NCBI GenBank assembly: GCA_036365145.1
Contig: JAEOAD010000939.1
Location: 62,001 to 126,000 of the forward strand
Direction: 5' to 3'
Source: Orientallactaga sibirica
Lineage: Eukaryota; Chordata; Mammalia; Rodentia; Dipodidae
DNA: 64,000 nt
The first letter of the stretch is position 1. The number at the start of each line of letters is the position of its first letter. The position numbers and the translations under genes were made by a program. Positions 36,421 to 49,599 of this stretch are shown here, in pieces. Below the pieces are notes generated by a model. That model worked only from the letters and a program-made list of their open reading frames with translations, searched no databases and was not told the origin of the DNA.

Positions 36421-39070
36421 GAGCTTAGTAGATCGCCTCATTTCTAAAGTAGTTTGTTTAGAAAACAAACATCTTAATTCCAAGCACTGTACTGTGTGAA
36501 ATAAGCTATTTCAGTTCTAGGAATCAGTTGCTTTCCTACGAAGAAGGTTGAGTGCAACAAATTCAAACTTTCCTTGTTTATGTAATCTAAAAACATGTAC
36601 AATGTAGTAGATTCGAATCATTTCTAAAGTTGTTTGTTTAGAAAACAAACACCATCATTTCTGAACACAGTAGTGTGTGAAATTAGATAGTTCTGTTCTA
36701 GGAATCAGTTGCTTTCCTTCGAAGGATGAGTGCAGCAAGTTCAATCTTTCCTTTTTTGTGTAATCTAGCACGATGTAGAACTTAGTAGGTTCGCCTCATT
36801 TCTAAAGTAGTTTGTTTTGGAAAACAAAAGTCTTCATTGCCGAACACTGTACTGTGTGAAATAAGCTATTTCGGTTCTGGGACTCAGTTGCTTTTCTCCA
36901 AATATGCTTGAGTGTACCAAGTTGAAACTTTCCTTGTTTATGTAATCTAAAACGATGTACAACTTAGTATATTCGCCTCATTTCTCAAGTAGTGTGTTTA
37001 AAAAACAGTCATCTTCATTGCCAAACACTGTACTTGTGAAATAAGCTAGTTCGGTAGTAGGAATCAATTGCTCTCCTACGAAGAATGTTGAGTGCAGCAA
37101 ATTCAAACTTTCCTTGTTTATGTACTCTAAAAAGACGAACAGCTTACTAGATTCGCCTCATTTCTATAGTAGTTTGTTTAGAAAACAAACATCTTCGTTG
37201 CTGAACACTGTACTGTGTGAAATAAACTAGTTCGGTACTAGGAATCAGTTGCTTTCTTAAAAAGAAGGTTTTGTGCAGCAAGTCCAAACTTTCCTTGTTT
37301 ATGCAATCTAAAAAGATTTACAATTTAGTACATTCAGCTCATTTCTAAAGTAGTTTGTTTAGAAAACAAACATCTTCATTGTCAAACACTGTACCCTGTG
37401 AAATGAGCTAGTTCGGTTCTAGGAATTGCTTTTCTCTGAAGAAGGTTGCGGGCCACAAGCTCAAACTTTGCTTGTTTGTGTAATCTAAAAAGATGTACAA
37501 AGTAGTAGATTCGACTCATTTCTAAAGTAGTTTGTTTAGAACACAAACATCTTCATTGCCGAACACTGTACTGTGTGAAATAAGCTATGTCATTTATAGG
37601 AATCAGTTGATATCCTACGAAGAAGGTTGAGCGCAGCAAGTTGAAACTTTCCTTGTTTATGTAATCTAAAACGATGTACAACTTAGTAGATTCGACTCAT
37701 TTCTCAAGTAGTTTGTTTAGAAAACAGTCATCTTCATTGCCAAACACTGTACTGTGTAAAATAAGCTAGTTCGGTATAGGAATCAGTTGCTCTCCTACGA
37801 AGAATGTTGAGTCCCGCAAGTTCAAACTTTCCTTGTTTATGTAATCTAAAACGATGAACAGCTTAGTAGATTTGCCTCATTTCTATACTAGTTTGTTTAA
37901 AAACCAAACATCTTCAGTGCCGAACACTGTACTGTGTCAAATAAACTAGTTCGGTTCTAGGAAACAGTTGCTTTCTTAAAAAGAAGGTTGAGTGCAGCAA
38001 GTTCAAACTTTCCTTGTTTAAGCAATCTAAAAAGATGCAGAATTCAGTAGATTCAGCTCATTTCTAAAGTAGTTTGTTTAGAAAACAAACATCTTCATTG
38101 CCGAACACTGTACCCTGTGAAATGAGCTAGTTCAGTTCTAGGAACTAGTTGCTTTTCTATGAAGAAGGTTGCAGGTAGCAAGTTTAAACTTTTCTTGTTT
38201 GTGTAATCTAAAAAGATGTACAAACTTGTAGATTCGACTCATTTCTAAAGTACTTTGTTTACAAAATAAAGGTCTTCGTTCCCAAACACTGCACTGTGTG
38301 AAATAAGCTATTTTGTTTCTAGGAATCAGTTGCTTTCCTACGAAGAAGGTTGAGTGCAGCAAGTTCAAACTTTCCTTGTTTATGTAATCTAAAAAGATAT
38401 ACAACTTAGTATCTTCACCTCATTTCTAAACTGGTTTGTTTAGAAAACAAACATCTTCCTTTCCGAACAGTGTATTGTGTGAAATTAGCTAGTTCGGTTC
38501 TAGGAATTAGTTGCTTTTCTATGAAGAAGGTTGCGGGCAGCAAGCTCAAACTTTTCTTGTTTGTGCAATCTAAAAAGATGTACAAACTAGTAGATTCGAC
38601 TCATTTCTAAAGGAGTTTGTTTAGAAAACAAACATCTTCATTGCCGAACACTGTACTGTGTGAAATAAGCTATTTCATTTCTTGGAATCAGTTGATTTCC
38701 TACGAAGAAGGTTGAGCGCAGCAAGTTGAAACTTTCCTTGTTTATGTAATCTCAAATGGTGTACAACTTAGTAGATTCACCTTATTTCTCAAGTATTTTG
38801 TTTAGAAAACAGTCATCTTCATTGCCAAACACTGTACTGTGTGAAATAAGCTAGTTCGGTATAGGAATCAGTGGCTCTCCTACGAAGAATGTTGAGTGCA
38901 GCAAATTCAAACTTTCCTTGTATACGTAATCTAAAACGATGAACAGCTTAGTAGATTTGCCTCATTTCTATACTAGTTTGTTTAGAAAACAAACATCTTC
39001 ATTGCCGAACACTGTTCTGTGTCAAATATACTAGTTCGGTTCTAGGAAACAGTTGCTTTCTTAAAAAGAA
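36421..39070 (+). repeat. Block C, left part: third copy of the inner higher-order repeat
   Basis: From 36.42 to about 38.5 kb this matches 31.0-33.1 kb at an offset of about 5405 (tie points 36666/31258, 37253/31850, 37391/31982, 37973/32570, 38111/32706). Within it the CCCTGTGAAATGAGC units are again 720 bp apart. From about 38.5 to 39.07 kb the sequence matches 37.43-37.99 kb, six monomers earlier (offset about 1083), so a second, smaller duplication extended the copy. Open frames on the minus strand at 36295-36483 and 38138-38404 are satellite only. Confidence 0.82.
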
Positions 39071-41620
39071 GGTTGAGTGAAGCAAGTTCAAACTTTCCGT
39101 GTTTGTGTAATATAACAAGATGTACCACTTAGTAGATTCTCTTCATTTCTAAAGTAGTTTGTTTAGAAAACAAACATCTTCATTCCCACAACACTGTACT
39201 GTGTGAAATAAGCTAGTTTTGTTCTAGGAATTAGTTGCTTTTCTCAAGAAGGTTGAGTGCAGCAAGTTCAAATTTTTCTTGTTTGTGTAATGTAACAAGA
39301 TGTACAACAGTAGATTTGCCTCATTTCTAAAGTAGTTTGTTTAGAAAAAACAAACATCTTCATTGCTGAACACTGTACTGTGTGAAATAAGCTATTTTGT
39401 TTCTTGGAATCAGTTGCTTTCCTCGAAGAAGGTTGAGTGCAGCAAGTTCAAACATTCCTTGTTTGTGTAATGTAACAAGATCTTCATTTCTAAAGTAGTT
39501 TGTTGAAAACAAACATCTTCAGAAACACTGTACAGTGAAATTGTTAGTTCGGTTCTAGGAATTTTCCACAGAAGAAGGATGAGTGCAGCAAGTTCAAACT
39601 TTCCTTGTTTGTGTAATCTAACAAGATGTAGAACTTAGTAGATTTGCCTCATTTCTAAAGTAGTTTGTTTAGAAAACAAACATCTTAATTCTGAACACTG
39701 TACTGTGTGAAATAAGCTATTTCAGTTCTAGGAATCAGTTGCTTTCCTAAGAAGAAGGTTGAGTGCAACAAATTCAAACTTTCCTTGTTTATGTAATCTA
39801 AAAAGATGTACAACTTAGTAGATTCGAATCATTTCTAAAGTAGTTTGTTTAGAAAACAAAATCTTCATTGCTGAACACTGTACTGTGTGAAATAAGCTAG
39901 TTCTGTTCTAGGAATCAGTTGCTTTCAAACGAAGATGGTTGAGTGCAGCAAGTTCAAACTTTCCTTGTTTGTGTAAATGGAAAAAACGATGTAGAACTTA
40001 GTAGGTTCGCCTCATTTCTAAAGTAGTTTGTTTGGAAAACAAACATCTTCATTGCCAAACACTGTACTGTGTGAAATAAGCTATTTCGGTTCTGGGAATC
40101 AGTTGCTTTCTACAAAAATGTTGAGTGCAGCAAGTTCAAACTTTCCTTGTTTGTGTAATGTTAAAGAGATGTACAACTTAGTATATTCGCCTCATTTCTA
40201 AAGTAGTTTGTTTAAACAGTCATCTTCATTGCCAAACACTGTACTGTGTGAAATAAGCTGTTCTGGTTCTAGGAATCAGTTGCTTTCCTACGAAGAATGT
40301 TGAGTGCAGCAAGTTCAAACATTCCTTGTTTTTGTAATCTAACAAGATGTACAACTTAGTAGATTCGCCTCATTTCTAAAGTAGTTTGTTTAGAAAACAA
40401 ACATCTTCATTTCTGAACACTGTACTGTGTGAAATAAACTAGTTTGGTTCTAGGAATCAGTTGCTTTCCTAAAAAGAAGGTTGAGTGCAGCAAGTTCAAA
40501 CTTTCCTTTGTTTGTGCAATGTAAAAAGATGTACAATTTAGTAGATTCTTCATTTCTAAAGTAGTTTGTTTAGAAAACAAACATCTTCATTGTCAAACAC
40601 TGTACTGTGTGAAAAAAGCCAGTTCAGTTCTAGGAATTATTTGCTTTCCTGAAGAAGGTTGAGTGCAGCAAGCTCAAACTTTCCTTGTTTGTGTAATCTA
40701 ACAAGATGTACAAAGTAGTAGATTCGACTCATTTCTAAAGTAGTTTGTTTAGAAAACAAACATCTTCATTGCCAAACACTGTACTGTGTGAAATAAGCTA
40801 GTTCATTTCTAGGAATCAGTTGCTTTCCTACTAAGAAGGTTGAGTGCAGCAAGTTCAAACTTTCCTTGTTTATGTAATCTAAAAAGATGTACAACTTAGT
40901 AGATTCACTCATTTCTAAAGTAGTTTGTTTAGAAAACAAACATCTTCATTGCCAACAACTTTACTGTGTGAAATAAGCTAGTTGTTTATAGGAATCAGTT
41001 GCTTTCCTGTCAAGAAGGTTGAGTGCAGCAATTTCAAACTTTTCTTGTTTATGTAATCTAACAAGATGTACAACTAAGTACATTTGCCTCATTTCTAAAC
41101 TAGTTTGTTTAAAAAACAAACATCTTCATTGCGAACACTGTACTGTGTGAAATAAGCTAGTTCGGTTCTAGGAAACAGTTGCTTTCTCTAACAAGAAGGT
41201 TGAGTGCAGCAAGTTCAAACTTTCCTTGTTAGTGTAATCTAACAAGATGTACAATTTAGTAGATCGATTCATTTCTAAAGTAGTTTGTTTAGAAAAAAAC
41301 ATCTTCATTTCAGAACACTGTACTGTGTGAAATAAGCTAGTTCAGTTCTAGGAAACAGTTGCTTTTCTACAAAGATGGTTGAGTGCAGCAAGTTCAAACT
41401 TTCTTGTTTTGTAATCTAAAAAGATGTACAACTTACAAGTTTCGACTCATTTCTAAAGTAGTTTGTTTAGAAAACAAACATCTTCATTGGAACACTGTAC
41501 TGTGAGAAATAAGGCAGTTCTAGGAATCATCTTACTGAGATGGTTGAGTGCAGCAAGTTCAAAACTTTCCTTGTTTATGTAATCTAAAAGATATACAACT
41601 TAGTAGATTCACCTCATTTC
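39071..41620 (+). repeat. Block C, right part: eroded copy of 33.2-35.25 kb
   Basis: Tie points are CATCTTAATTCTGA (39681 and 33227), GTAGGTTCGCC (about 40005 and 33542), GCTTTCCTGTCAAGAAGG (41001 and 34723) and TGTGAGAAA (about 41501 and 35229). The offset drops from about 6460 to about 6280, so one monomer is missing near 40.2 kb. Many units are shortened: near 39480-39560 AAGATCTTCATTTC, TTTGTTGAAAAC and GGAATTTTCCACAG replace longer normal segments. Base changes often lead to the common form, as in the left part of block B. Confidence 0.78.
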
Positions 41621-44160
41621 TAAAGTAGTTTGTTTAGAAAACAAACATCTTCATTGCCCAACACTGTACTGTGTGAAATAAGCTAGTTCGGTTCTAGCAA
41701 TCAGTTGCTTTTCTGTGAAAATGGTTGAGTGTAGGCAAGTTCAAACATTCCTAGTTAGTGTAATCTATCAAGATGTACAATTTAGTAGATTCGCCTCATT
41801 TCTAAAGTAGTTTGTTTAGAAAACAAACATCTTCATTCCCAAACACTGTACTGTGTGAAATAAGCTATTTCGGTTCAAGGAATCAGTTGATTTTCTACGA
41901 AGATGGTTGAAGCAGCAAGCAAGTTCAAACATTCCTTGTTTATGTACTCTAAAAACATGTACAACTTAGAAGTTTCGCTTCATTTCTAAAGTAGTTTGTT
42001 TAGAAAACAAACATCTTCATTGCCAAACACTGTACTGTGTGAAAAATGCCAGTTTGGTTCTTGGAATCAGTTGCTTTCCTACGAAGAATGTTGAGTGCAG
42101 CGTGTTCCAACTTTCCTTGTTTGTGTAATCTGACAAGATGAACAGCTTAGTAGATTAGCATCATTTCCAATACTAGTTTGTTTAGAAAACAAACATCTTC
42201 ATTACTGAACATTGTACTGTTTGAAATAAGCTAGATGGTTCTAGGAATCAGTTGCTTTTCTTAAAAGAAGGTTGAGTGAAGCAAGTTCAAACTTTCCTTG
42301 TTTGTGTAATCTAACAAGATGTACAACTTAGTAGATTCGTTTCATTTCTAAAGTAGTTTGTTTAGAAAACAAACATCTTCATTTCCAAACACTGTACTGT
42401 GTGAAATAAGCTAGTTTGGTTCTAGGAATCAGTTGCTTTTCTATGAAGATGGTTGAGTGCAGCAAGTTCAAATTTTTCTTGTTTATGTAATCTAACAAGA
42501 TGAACAACTTAGTAGATTTGCCTCATTTCTAAAGTAGTTTGTTTAGAAAACAAACATCTTCATTGCTGAACACTGTACTGTGTGAAATAAGCTAGTTTGG
42601 TTCTAGGAATCAGTTGCTTTTCTACAAAGATGGTTGAGTGCAGAAAGTTCAAACATTCCTTGTTTGTGTAATCTAACAAGATGTATACAACTTAGTGTGT
42701 TTAGAAAAGAAATATCTTCTTTTTCGAACTCTGTACTGTATGAAATAAGACAAGTGTTCAGTTCTAGGATTCAGTTGCTTTTCTCAGAAGATGCTTGAGT
42801 GCAGCATGTTCAAACTTTACTTGTTTGTGTAATCTAAAAAGATGTACAACTTACAAGTTTGCCTCATTTCTAAACTAGTTTGTTTAGAAAACAAACATCT
42901 TCATTGCCAAACACTGTACTGTGTGAAATAAGCTATTTTGATTTTAGGAATCAGTTGTTTTTCTAAGAAGAAGGTTGAGTGCAGCAAGTTCAAACGTTCC
43001 TTGTTTATGTCATCTACAAGATGTACAACTTAGTAGTATCGCCTCATTTCTAAAGTAGTTTGTTTAGAAAACAAAACTTCATTGCTGAACAGTGTACTGT
43101 GTGAAATAAACTATTTCAGTTCTAAGAATCAGTTGCTTTCCAACGAAGATGGTTGAGTGCAGCAAGTTCAACCTTTCCTTGTTTATGTAAAATAAAAAGA
43201 TGTAGAACTTACGAGATTCGCCTCATTTATAAAGTAGTTTGTTTAGAGAACAAACATATTCATTGCCAAATAGTGTACTGTGTGAAATAAGCGAGTTTGG
43301 TTCTAGGAATCAGTTGCTTTCCAACGAAAAAGGTTGAGTGCAGCAAGTTCAAACTTTCCTTGTTTGTGTAATCTAACAAGATGTACAACTTAGTAGATTC
43401 GCCTCATTTCTAAAGTAGTTTCTTTAGAAAACAAACATCTTCATTGCCGAAAACTGTACTGTGTGAAATAAGCTAGTTCGGTTCTAGGAATGAGTTGCTT
43501 TTCTACGAAGATGGTGGACTGCAGCAAGTTCAAACATTCCTAGTTAGTGTAATCTCACAAGATGTACAACTTAGTAGATTCACCTCATTTCTCAAGTAGT
43601 TTGTTTACAAAACAAACATCTTTATTGCCGAACACTGTACAGTGTGAAATAAGTTAGTTTGGTTCTAGGAATTAGTTGCTTTTCTACGAATGTTGTTGAG
43701 TGCAGTAAGTTCAAGTTTCCATTGTTTGTATAATGTAAAAAGATGTACAACTGAGAGGATTCGGCTAATTTCTAAATCAGTTTTTTAGAAAACAAACATC
43801 TTCATTGCCGAACACTGTACTGTGTGTAATAAGCTACTTCGTTTCTTGGAATCAGTTGCTTTCCTATGAAGAAGGTTGAGTCCAGCAAGTTCAAACTTTC
43901 CTTGTTTGTGTAATGTAACAAGATGTACAATGTAGTAGATTCACTTCATTTCTGAAGTAGTTTGTGTAGAAAACAAACATCTTCATTTCCAAACACTGTA
44001 CTGGGTGAAATAAGCTAGTTCGGTTCTAGGAATCAGTTGCTTTTCTACTAAGATGGTTGAGTGCAGCAAGGTCAAACTGTCCTTGTTTATGTAATGTAAA
44101 AAGATATAGAACTTAGGAGATTCACCTCATTTCTGAAGGAGTTTGTGTAGGAAACAAACA
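41621..44160 (+). repeat. Segment partly repeated 27 monomers downstream
   Basis: From about 41.65 to 43.5 kb this matches 46.5-48.35 kb at an offset of about 4855: TCATTGCCCAACAC with CTGTGAAAATGG, GCGTGTTCCA, and the unit with a ~30-bp deletion at 42691 (47545 in the other copy). From 43.6 to 44.1 kb it matches 35.94-36.4 and 45.97-46.45 kb (GAGAGGATTCGGC at 43752). The segment is therefore a join of pieces found in two other places. An unusual unit order, not new sequence, marks it. Confidence 0.8.
42681..42720 (+). repeat. ~30-bp deletion allele in a monomer, copy 1
   Basis: ACAACTTAG is followed directly by TGTGTTTAGAAAAG at 42691, omitting about 30 bases that normally hold AGATTCGCCTCATTTC and AAAGTAG. 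The next bases, AATATCTTCTTTTTCGAACT, are also unusual. The identical deletion is present at 47545, which makes it a good tag for the 27-monomer duplication. The left half of the dyad is shortened here. Confidence 0.82.
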
Positions 44161-46450
44161 TCTTCATTCCCGAACAACGTACTGTGTGAAATAAGCTAGT
44201 TGTTTATAGGAATAGTTGCTTTCCTGTCAAGAAGGTTGAGTGCAGCAATTTCAATCTTTTCTTGTTTATGTAATCTAACAAGATGTAGAACTAAGTACAT
44301 TCGCCTCATGTCTAAAGTAGTTTGTTTAGAAAACAAACATCTTCATTTGCCGAACACTATACTGTGTGAAACAAGCCAGTTCAGTTCTAGGAATTATTTG
44401 CTTTCTTACCAAGAAGGTTGAGTGCAGCATGTTCCAACTTTCCTTGTTTGTGAAATCTGACAAGATGTACAACTTAGTAGATTCCCCTCATTTCTAAAGT
44501 AGTGCGTTTAGAAGCAAACATCATCATTGCCGAACACTTTGCGGTGTGAAATAATCTAGTTCAGTTCTAGGAATCAGTGGCTTTCCTATGAAGAAGGATG
44601 AGTGCAGCAAGTTCAAACTTTCCTTGTTTTGTAATCGAACAAGATGTACAACTTACAAGTTTCACATCAGTTCTAAAGCAGTTTGTTTAGAAAAGAAACA
44701 TCTTCATTGCCGAACACTGTACCATGTTAAATAAGCCAGTTCGGTTCTAGGAATCAGCTGCTTTTCTACGAAGATGGTTGACTGCAGCAAGTTCAAACAT
44801 TCCTAGTTAGTGATATCTAACAAGATGTACAACTTAGTAAATTCGCCTCATTTCTAAAGTAGTTTGATTAGAAAACAAACATCTTCATTGCCAAACACTG
44901 TACTGTGTGAAATAAGCTAGTTCGGTTCTAGGAATCAGTTGTTTTTCTCCGAACATGGTTGAGTGCAGGCAAGTTTGTACATTCCTAGTTAGTGTAATCT
45001 AACAAGATATACAATTTAGTATATTCGACTTATTTCTAAAGTAGTTTGTTTAGAAAACAAACATCTTCATTTCAGAACACTGTACTGTGTGAAATAAGCT
45101 AGCTCGGTTCTAGGAAACAGTTCCTTTTCTACGAAGATACTTGAGTGCAGTAAGTTCAAACATTCAAAGTTAGTGTAATCTAAAAACATGTACAACTTAG
45201 AAGTTTCGCTTCATTTGTAAAGTAGTTTGTTTAGAAAACAAACATCTTCATTGGAAAATTCTGTACTGTGAGAAACAAGACAGTGCGGTTATCGGAATCA
45301 GTTGCTTTCCTAAGAAGGTTGACTGCAGCATGTTCCAACTTTCCTTGTTTGTGTAATCTGACAAGTTGTACAACTTACTAGATTCGCCTCATTTCTAAAG
45401 TAGTTTGTTTAGAAAACAAATGGCTTCATTGCCGAACACTGTACTGTGTGAAATAAGCAAGTTCGGTTCTAGGAATCAATTGTTTTTCTACGAAGAAGGT
45501 TGAATGCAGCAAGTTCAAACGTTCCTTGTTTTTGTCATCTACAAAGATGTACAACTTAATAGAATCGACTCATTTCTAAAGTTTTGTTTAGAAAACAAAC
45601 AGCATTGCCGAACAGTGTACTGTGTGAAATAAGCTATTTCGGTTCTAAGAATCAGTTGCTTTTCTACGAAGATGGTTGAGTGCAGCAAGTTCAAACTTTC
45701 CTTGTTTATGTAAAATAAAAAGATGTAGAACTTAGGAGATTCGCCTCATTTATAAAGTAGTTTGTTTAGAGAACAAACATCTTCATTGCCGAACAGTGTA
45801 CTGTGTGAAATAAGCGAGTTCGGTTCTAGGAATCAGTTGCTTTCCAACGAAGAAGGTTGAGTGCAGCAAGTTCCAACTTTCCTTGTTTGTGTAATCTAAC
45901 AACATGTACAACTTACTATATTCGCCTCATTTCTAAAGTAGTTTGTTTAGAAAACAAACATCTTCATTTCTGAACACTGTACTGTGTGAAATAAGTTAGT
46001 TTGGTTCTAGGAATTAGTTGCTTTTCTACGAATATTGTTGAGTGCAGCAAGTTCAAGTTTCCATTGTTTGTATAATGTAAAAAGATGTACAACTGAGAGG
46101 ATTCAGCTAATTTCTAAAGCAGTTTGTTTAGAAAACAAACATCTTCATTGCTGAACACTGTACTGTGTGAAATAAGCTACTTCGTTTCTTGGGATCAGTT
46201 GCTTTCCTACGAAGAAGTTTGAGTCCAGCAAGTTCAAACTTTTCTGGTTTGTGTAATGTAACAAGATGTACAACGTAGTAGATTCGCTTCATTTCTAAAG
46301 TAGTTTGTTGAGAATACAAACATCTTCATTTCCAAAAACTGTACTGAGTGAAATAAGCTAGTTCTGTTCTCGGAATTAGTTGCTTTTCTACTGAGATGGT
46401 TGAGTGCAGCAAGTTCAAACTGTCCTTGTTTATGAAAGGTAAAAAGATAT
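44161..46450 (+). repeat. Block D: copy of 34.68-36.4 kb
   Basis: Tie points are CCTGTCAAGAAGG (44224 and 34729), TTGGAAAATTCTGTACTGTG (45251 and 35213 region), AAATGGCTTCATTGCC (45418 and 35382) and GAGAGGATTC (46095 and 36064). The offset rises from about 9495 to about 10036, so roughly three monomers were added inside the copy, around 44.7-45.0 kb. A further unit near 45.48-45.61 kb carries AATAGAATCGAC and a shortened dyad region. The plus-strand open frame at 44200-44421 is satellite only. Confidence 0.8.
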
Positions 46451-48360
46451 AGAACTTAGGAGATTCACCTCATTTCTGAAGTAGTTTGTGTAGAAAACAA
46501 ACATCTTCATTGCCCAACACTGTACTGTGTGAAATAAGCTACTTCGGTTCTAGCAATCAGTTGCTTTTCTGTGAAAATGGTTGAGTGTAGGCAAGTTCAA
46601 ACATTCCTAGTTAGTGTAACCGATCAAGATGTACAATTTAGTAGATTCGCCTCATTTCCAAAGTAGTTTGTTTAGAAAACAAACATCTTCATTCCCAAAC
46701 ACTGTACTGTGTGAAAACAGCTACTTCGGTTCAAGGAATCAGTTGCTTTTCTACGAAGATGGTTGAATGCAGCAAGCAAGGTCAAACATTCCTTGGTAGA
46801 GTACTCTAACACGCTGTATAACTTAGAAGTTTCGCTTCATTTCTAAACTACTTTCTTTAGAAAACAAACATCTTCATTGCCAAATACTGTACTGTGTGAA
46901 AAATGCCAGTTTGGTTCTTGGAATCAGTTGCTTTCCCACGAAGAAGGTTGAGTGCAGCGTGTTCCACATTTACATGTTTGTGTATCTGACAAGATGTACA
47001 ACTTAGTGGATTAGCATCATTTCCAAAGTAGTTTGTTTAGAAAACAAACATCTTCATTACTGAACATTGTACTGTTTGAAATAAGCTAGATCAGTTATAG
47101 GAATCAGTTGCTTTCCTATGAAGAATGTTGAGTGTAGCAAATTCAAACTTTCCTTGTTTGTGTGATCTAAGAAGATGTACAACTTAGTAGATTCGTTTCA
47201 TTTCTACAGTAGTTTGTTTAGAAAACAAACATCTTCATTTCCAAACACTGTACTGTGTGAAATAAGCAAGTTTGGTTCTAGGAATCAGTTGCTCTTCTAT
47301 GAAGATGGTTGAGTGCAGCAAGTTCAAACATTCCTAGTTAGGGTAATCTAACAAGATGAACAACTTAGTAGATTCGCCTCATTTCTAAAGTAGTTTGTTT
47401 AGAAAACAAACATCTTAAATGCCGAACACTGTACTGTGTGAAATGAGCTAGTTTGGTTCTAGGAATCAGTTGCTTTCCTACAAAGAACGTTGAGTGCAGA
47501 AAGTTCAAACATTCCTTGTTTGCATAATCTAATAAGGTATACAACTTAGTGTGTTTAGAAAAGAAATATCTTCTTTTCCGAACTCTGTACTGTATGAAAT
47601 AAGCAAGTTCAGTTCTAGGATTCAGTTGCTTTTCTACGAAGATGCTTGAGTGCAGCATTTCAAACATTACTAGTTAGTGTAATCTAAAAAGATGTACAAC
47701 TTACAAGTTTCCCTCATTTCTAAACTACTTTGATTAGAAAACAAACATCTTCATTGCCAAATACTGTACTGTGTGAAATAAGCTATTTTGATTTTAGGAA
47801 TCAGTTGCTTTCCTACGAAGAAGGTTGAGTGCAGCAAGTTCAAACGTTCCTTGTTTATGTCATCTACAAAGATGTACAACTTAGTAGTATCGCCTCATTT
47901 CCAAAGTTGTTTGTTTAGAAAACAAACTTCTTCAATGCCGAACAGTGTACTGTGTGAAATAAGCTATTTCAGTTCTAAGAATCAGTTGCTTTTCTACGAA
48001 GATGGTTGAGTGCAGCAAGTTCAAACTTTCCTTGTTTATTTAATACAAAAAGATGTAGAACTTAGGAGATTCACCTCATTTATAAAGTAGTTTGTTTAGA
48101 GAACAAACATATTCATTGCCAAATAGTGTACTGTGTGAAATAAGCGAGTTCGGTTCTAGGAATCAGTTGCTTTCTAACGAAGAAGGTTGAGTGCAGAAAG
48201 TTCAGACTTTCCTAGTTTGTGTAATCTAACACGATGTACAACTTAATAGATTCGCCTCATTTCTAAAGTAGTTTGTTTAGAAAACAAACATCTTCATTGC
48301 CGAACACTGTACTGTGTGAAATAAGGTAGGTCAGTTCTAGGATTCAGTTGCTTTACTTCG
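46451..48360 (+). repeat. Second copy of the 41.65-43.5 kb segment
   Basis: Offset to the first copy is about 4855 bp, equal to 27 monomers minus the shared ~30-bp deletion. Shared variants are CCCAACACTG with GTGAAAATGG, GCGTGTTCCA, TAACTTAGAAG-type units, CTTAGTGTGTTTAGAAAAG at 47545, TTAGTAGTATCGCC and ATTTATAAAGTAG at 48078. This copy keeps more private variants; the first copy is nearer the common monomer. The 100-residue minus-strand open frame at 47365-47667, the longest here, is satellite read in the antisense direction. Confidence 0.8.
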
Positions 48361-49599
48361 AAGATGGTTGAGTGCAACAAGTTCAACCTTTCCTTGTTTC
48401 TGTAATGTTAGAATAGGTACAACTTAGTAGATTCACCTAATATCTAAAGCAGTTTGTTTAGAAAATAAACATCTTCATTGCCAAACACTGTGCTGTGTGA
48501 AATAAGCTAGTTCAATTATAGGAATCAGTTGCTGTCCTACGAAGAAGGTTGAGTGTAGCAAGTTCAAACTTTTCTTGTTTGTGTAACCTACCAAGATGTA
48601 CAAATAAGTAGATTCGCCTCATTTCAAAAGTAGTTTGTTTAGAAAACAAACATCTTCTATGAGAAACACTGCACTGTGTGAAATAAGCTAGTTCGGTTCT
48701 AGGAAACAGTTGCTTTTCTATGAAGATGTTTGAGTGAAGCAAGTTGAAACTTTCCTTGTTGGTGTAATCTAACAAGATGTACAACTTATGAGATTCGCCT
48801 CATTTCTAAAGTAGTTTTGTTAGAAACAAAAATATTCATTGCCGATCACTGTAGTGTATGAAATAAGCTACTTTGGTTCTAGGAATCAGTTGCTTTTCTC
48901 CCAAGATGGATGAGAGCCAGCAAGTTCAAACGTTCCTACATAGTGTATTCTCACAAGATTTATAATTTAGTAGATTCGCCTTATTTCTAAAGTAGTTTGT
49001 TTAGAAAACAAACATCTTCATTCCCGAACACTGTACTGTGTGAAATAATCTCGCTCGGTTCTAGGAATCAGTTCCTGTTCTACGAAGATGTTTGCATGCA
49101 GAAAGATGAAACATTCCTAGTTAGTGTAATCTAAGGAGATATACAACTTAGTAGATTCGCCTCATTTCAAATGTACTGTCTGTAGAAAATAAACACCTTC
49201 ATTGCCGAACGCTGTAGTGTGTGAAATAAGCTAGTTTGTATCTAGGAATCAGTTGCTTTTCTACAAAGATGGTTCAGTGCAGCAAGTTCAAACATTCCTA
49301 GTTAGTGTAATCTAACAAGATGTACAACTTCCATGTTTCTCTTCATTCGTAAACTACTTTGTTTAGAAAACAAACATCTTCATTGCCAAATTCTGTGCTG
49401 CATGAAAAAAGCCAGTTGGGTTCTAGGAATCAGTTGCTTTCCTAAGAAGAAGGTTGAGTGCAGCATGTTCCAACATTCCTTCTTTGTGTAATCTGACAAG
49501 TTTTCCACCTTAGTAAATTTGCTTCATTTCTAAAGTAGTTTGTTTAGAAAACAAACATTTTCTTTTCCGAACATTGTACTGTGTGAAATAAGCTAGTTT
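48361..49599 (+). repeat. Divergent satellite monomers
   Basis: About seven units with many private changes, for example GTTTGCATGCAGAAAG near 49089, TAATCTCGCTCGG near 49047 and ATGTACTGTCTGTAG near 49169. A second-family unit lies near 49310-49400. I find no partner segment elsewhere in the window. The minus-strand open frame at 48512-48784 is satellite. Confidence 0.78.

Noticed and set aside
39071..41620. Possible unrelated insertion, because units look short and irregular
   Set aside because: Tie points show it is an eroded copy of 33.2-35.25 kb in the same order. The irregularity comes from small deletions inside monomers.
47365..47667. Minus-strand open frame of 100 codons, the longest in the window, containing VGKQLIPRT-like peptides
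   Set aside because: It is satellite read antisense. The same peptide phrases recur in other open frames (10350-10559, 13507-13689, 34709-34918, 36295-36483, 38138-38404, 46128-46319, 48512-48784), as expected of repeat translation, and the 181-bp unit shifts the frame at each copy. No promoter or domain is visible.
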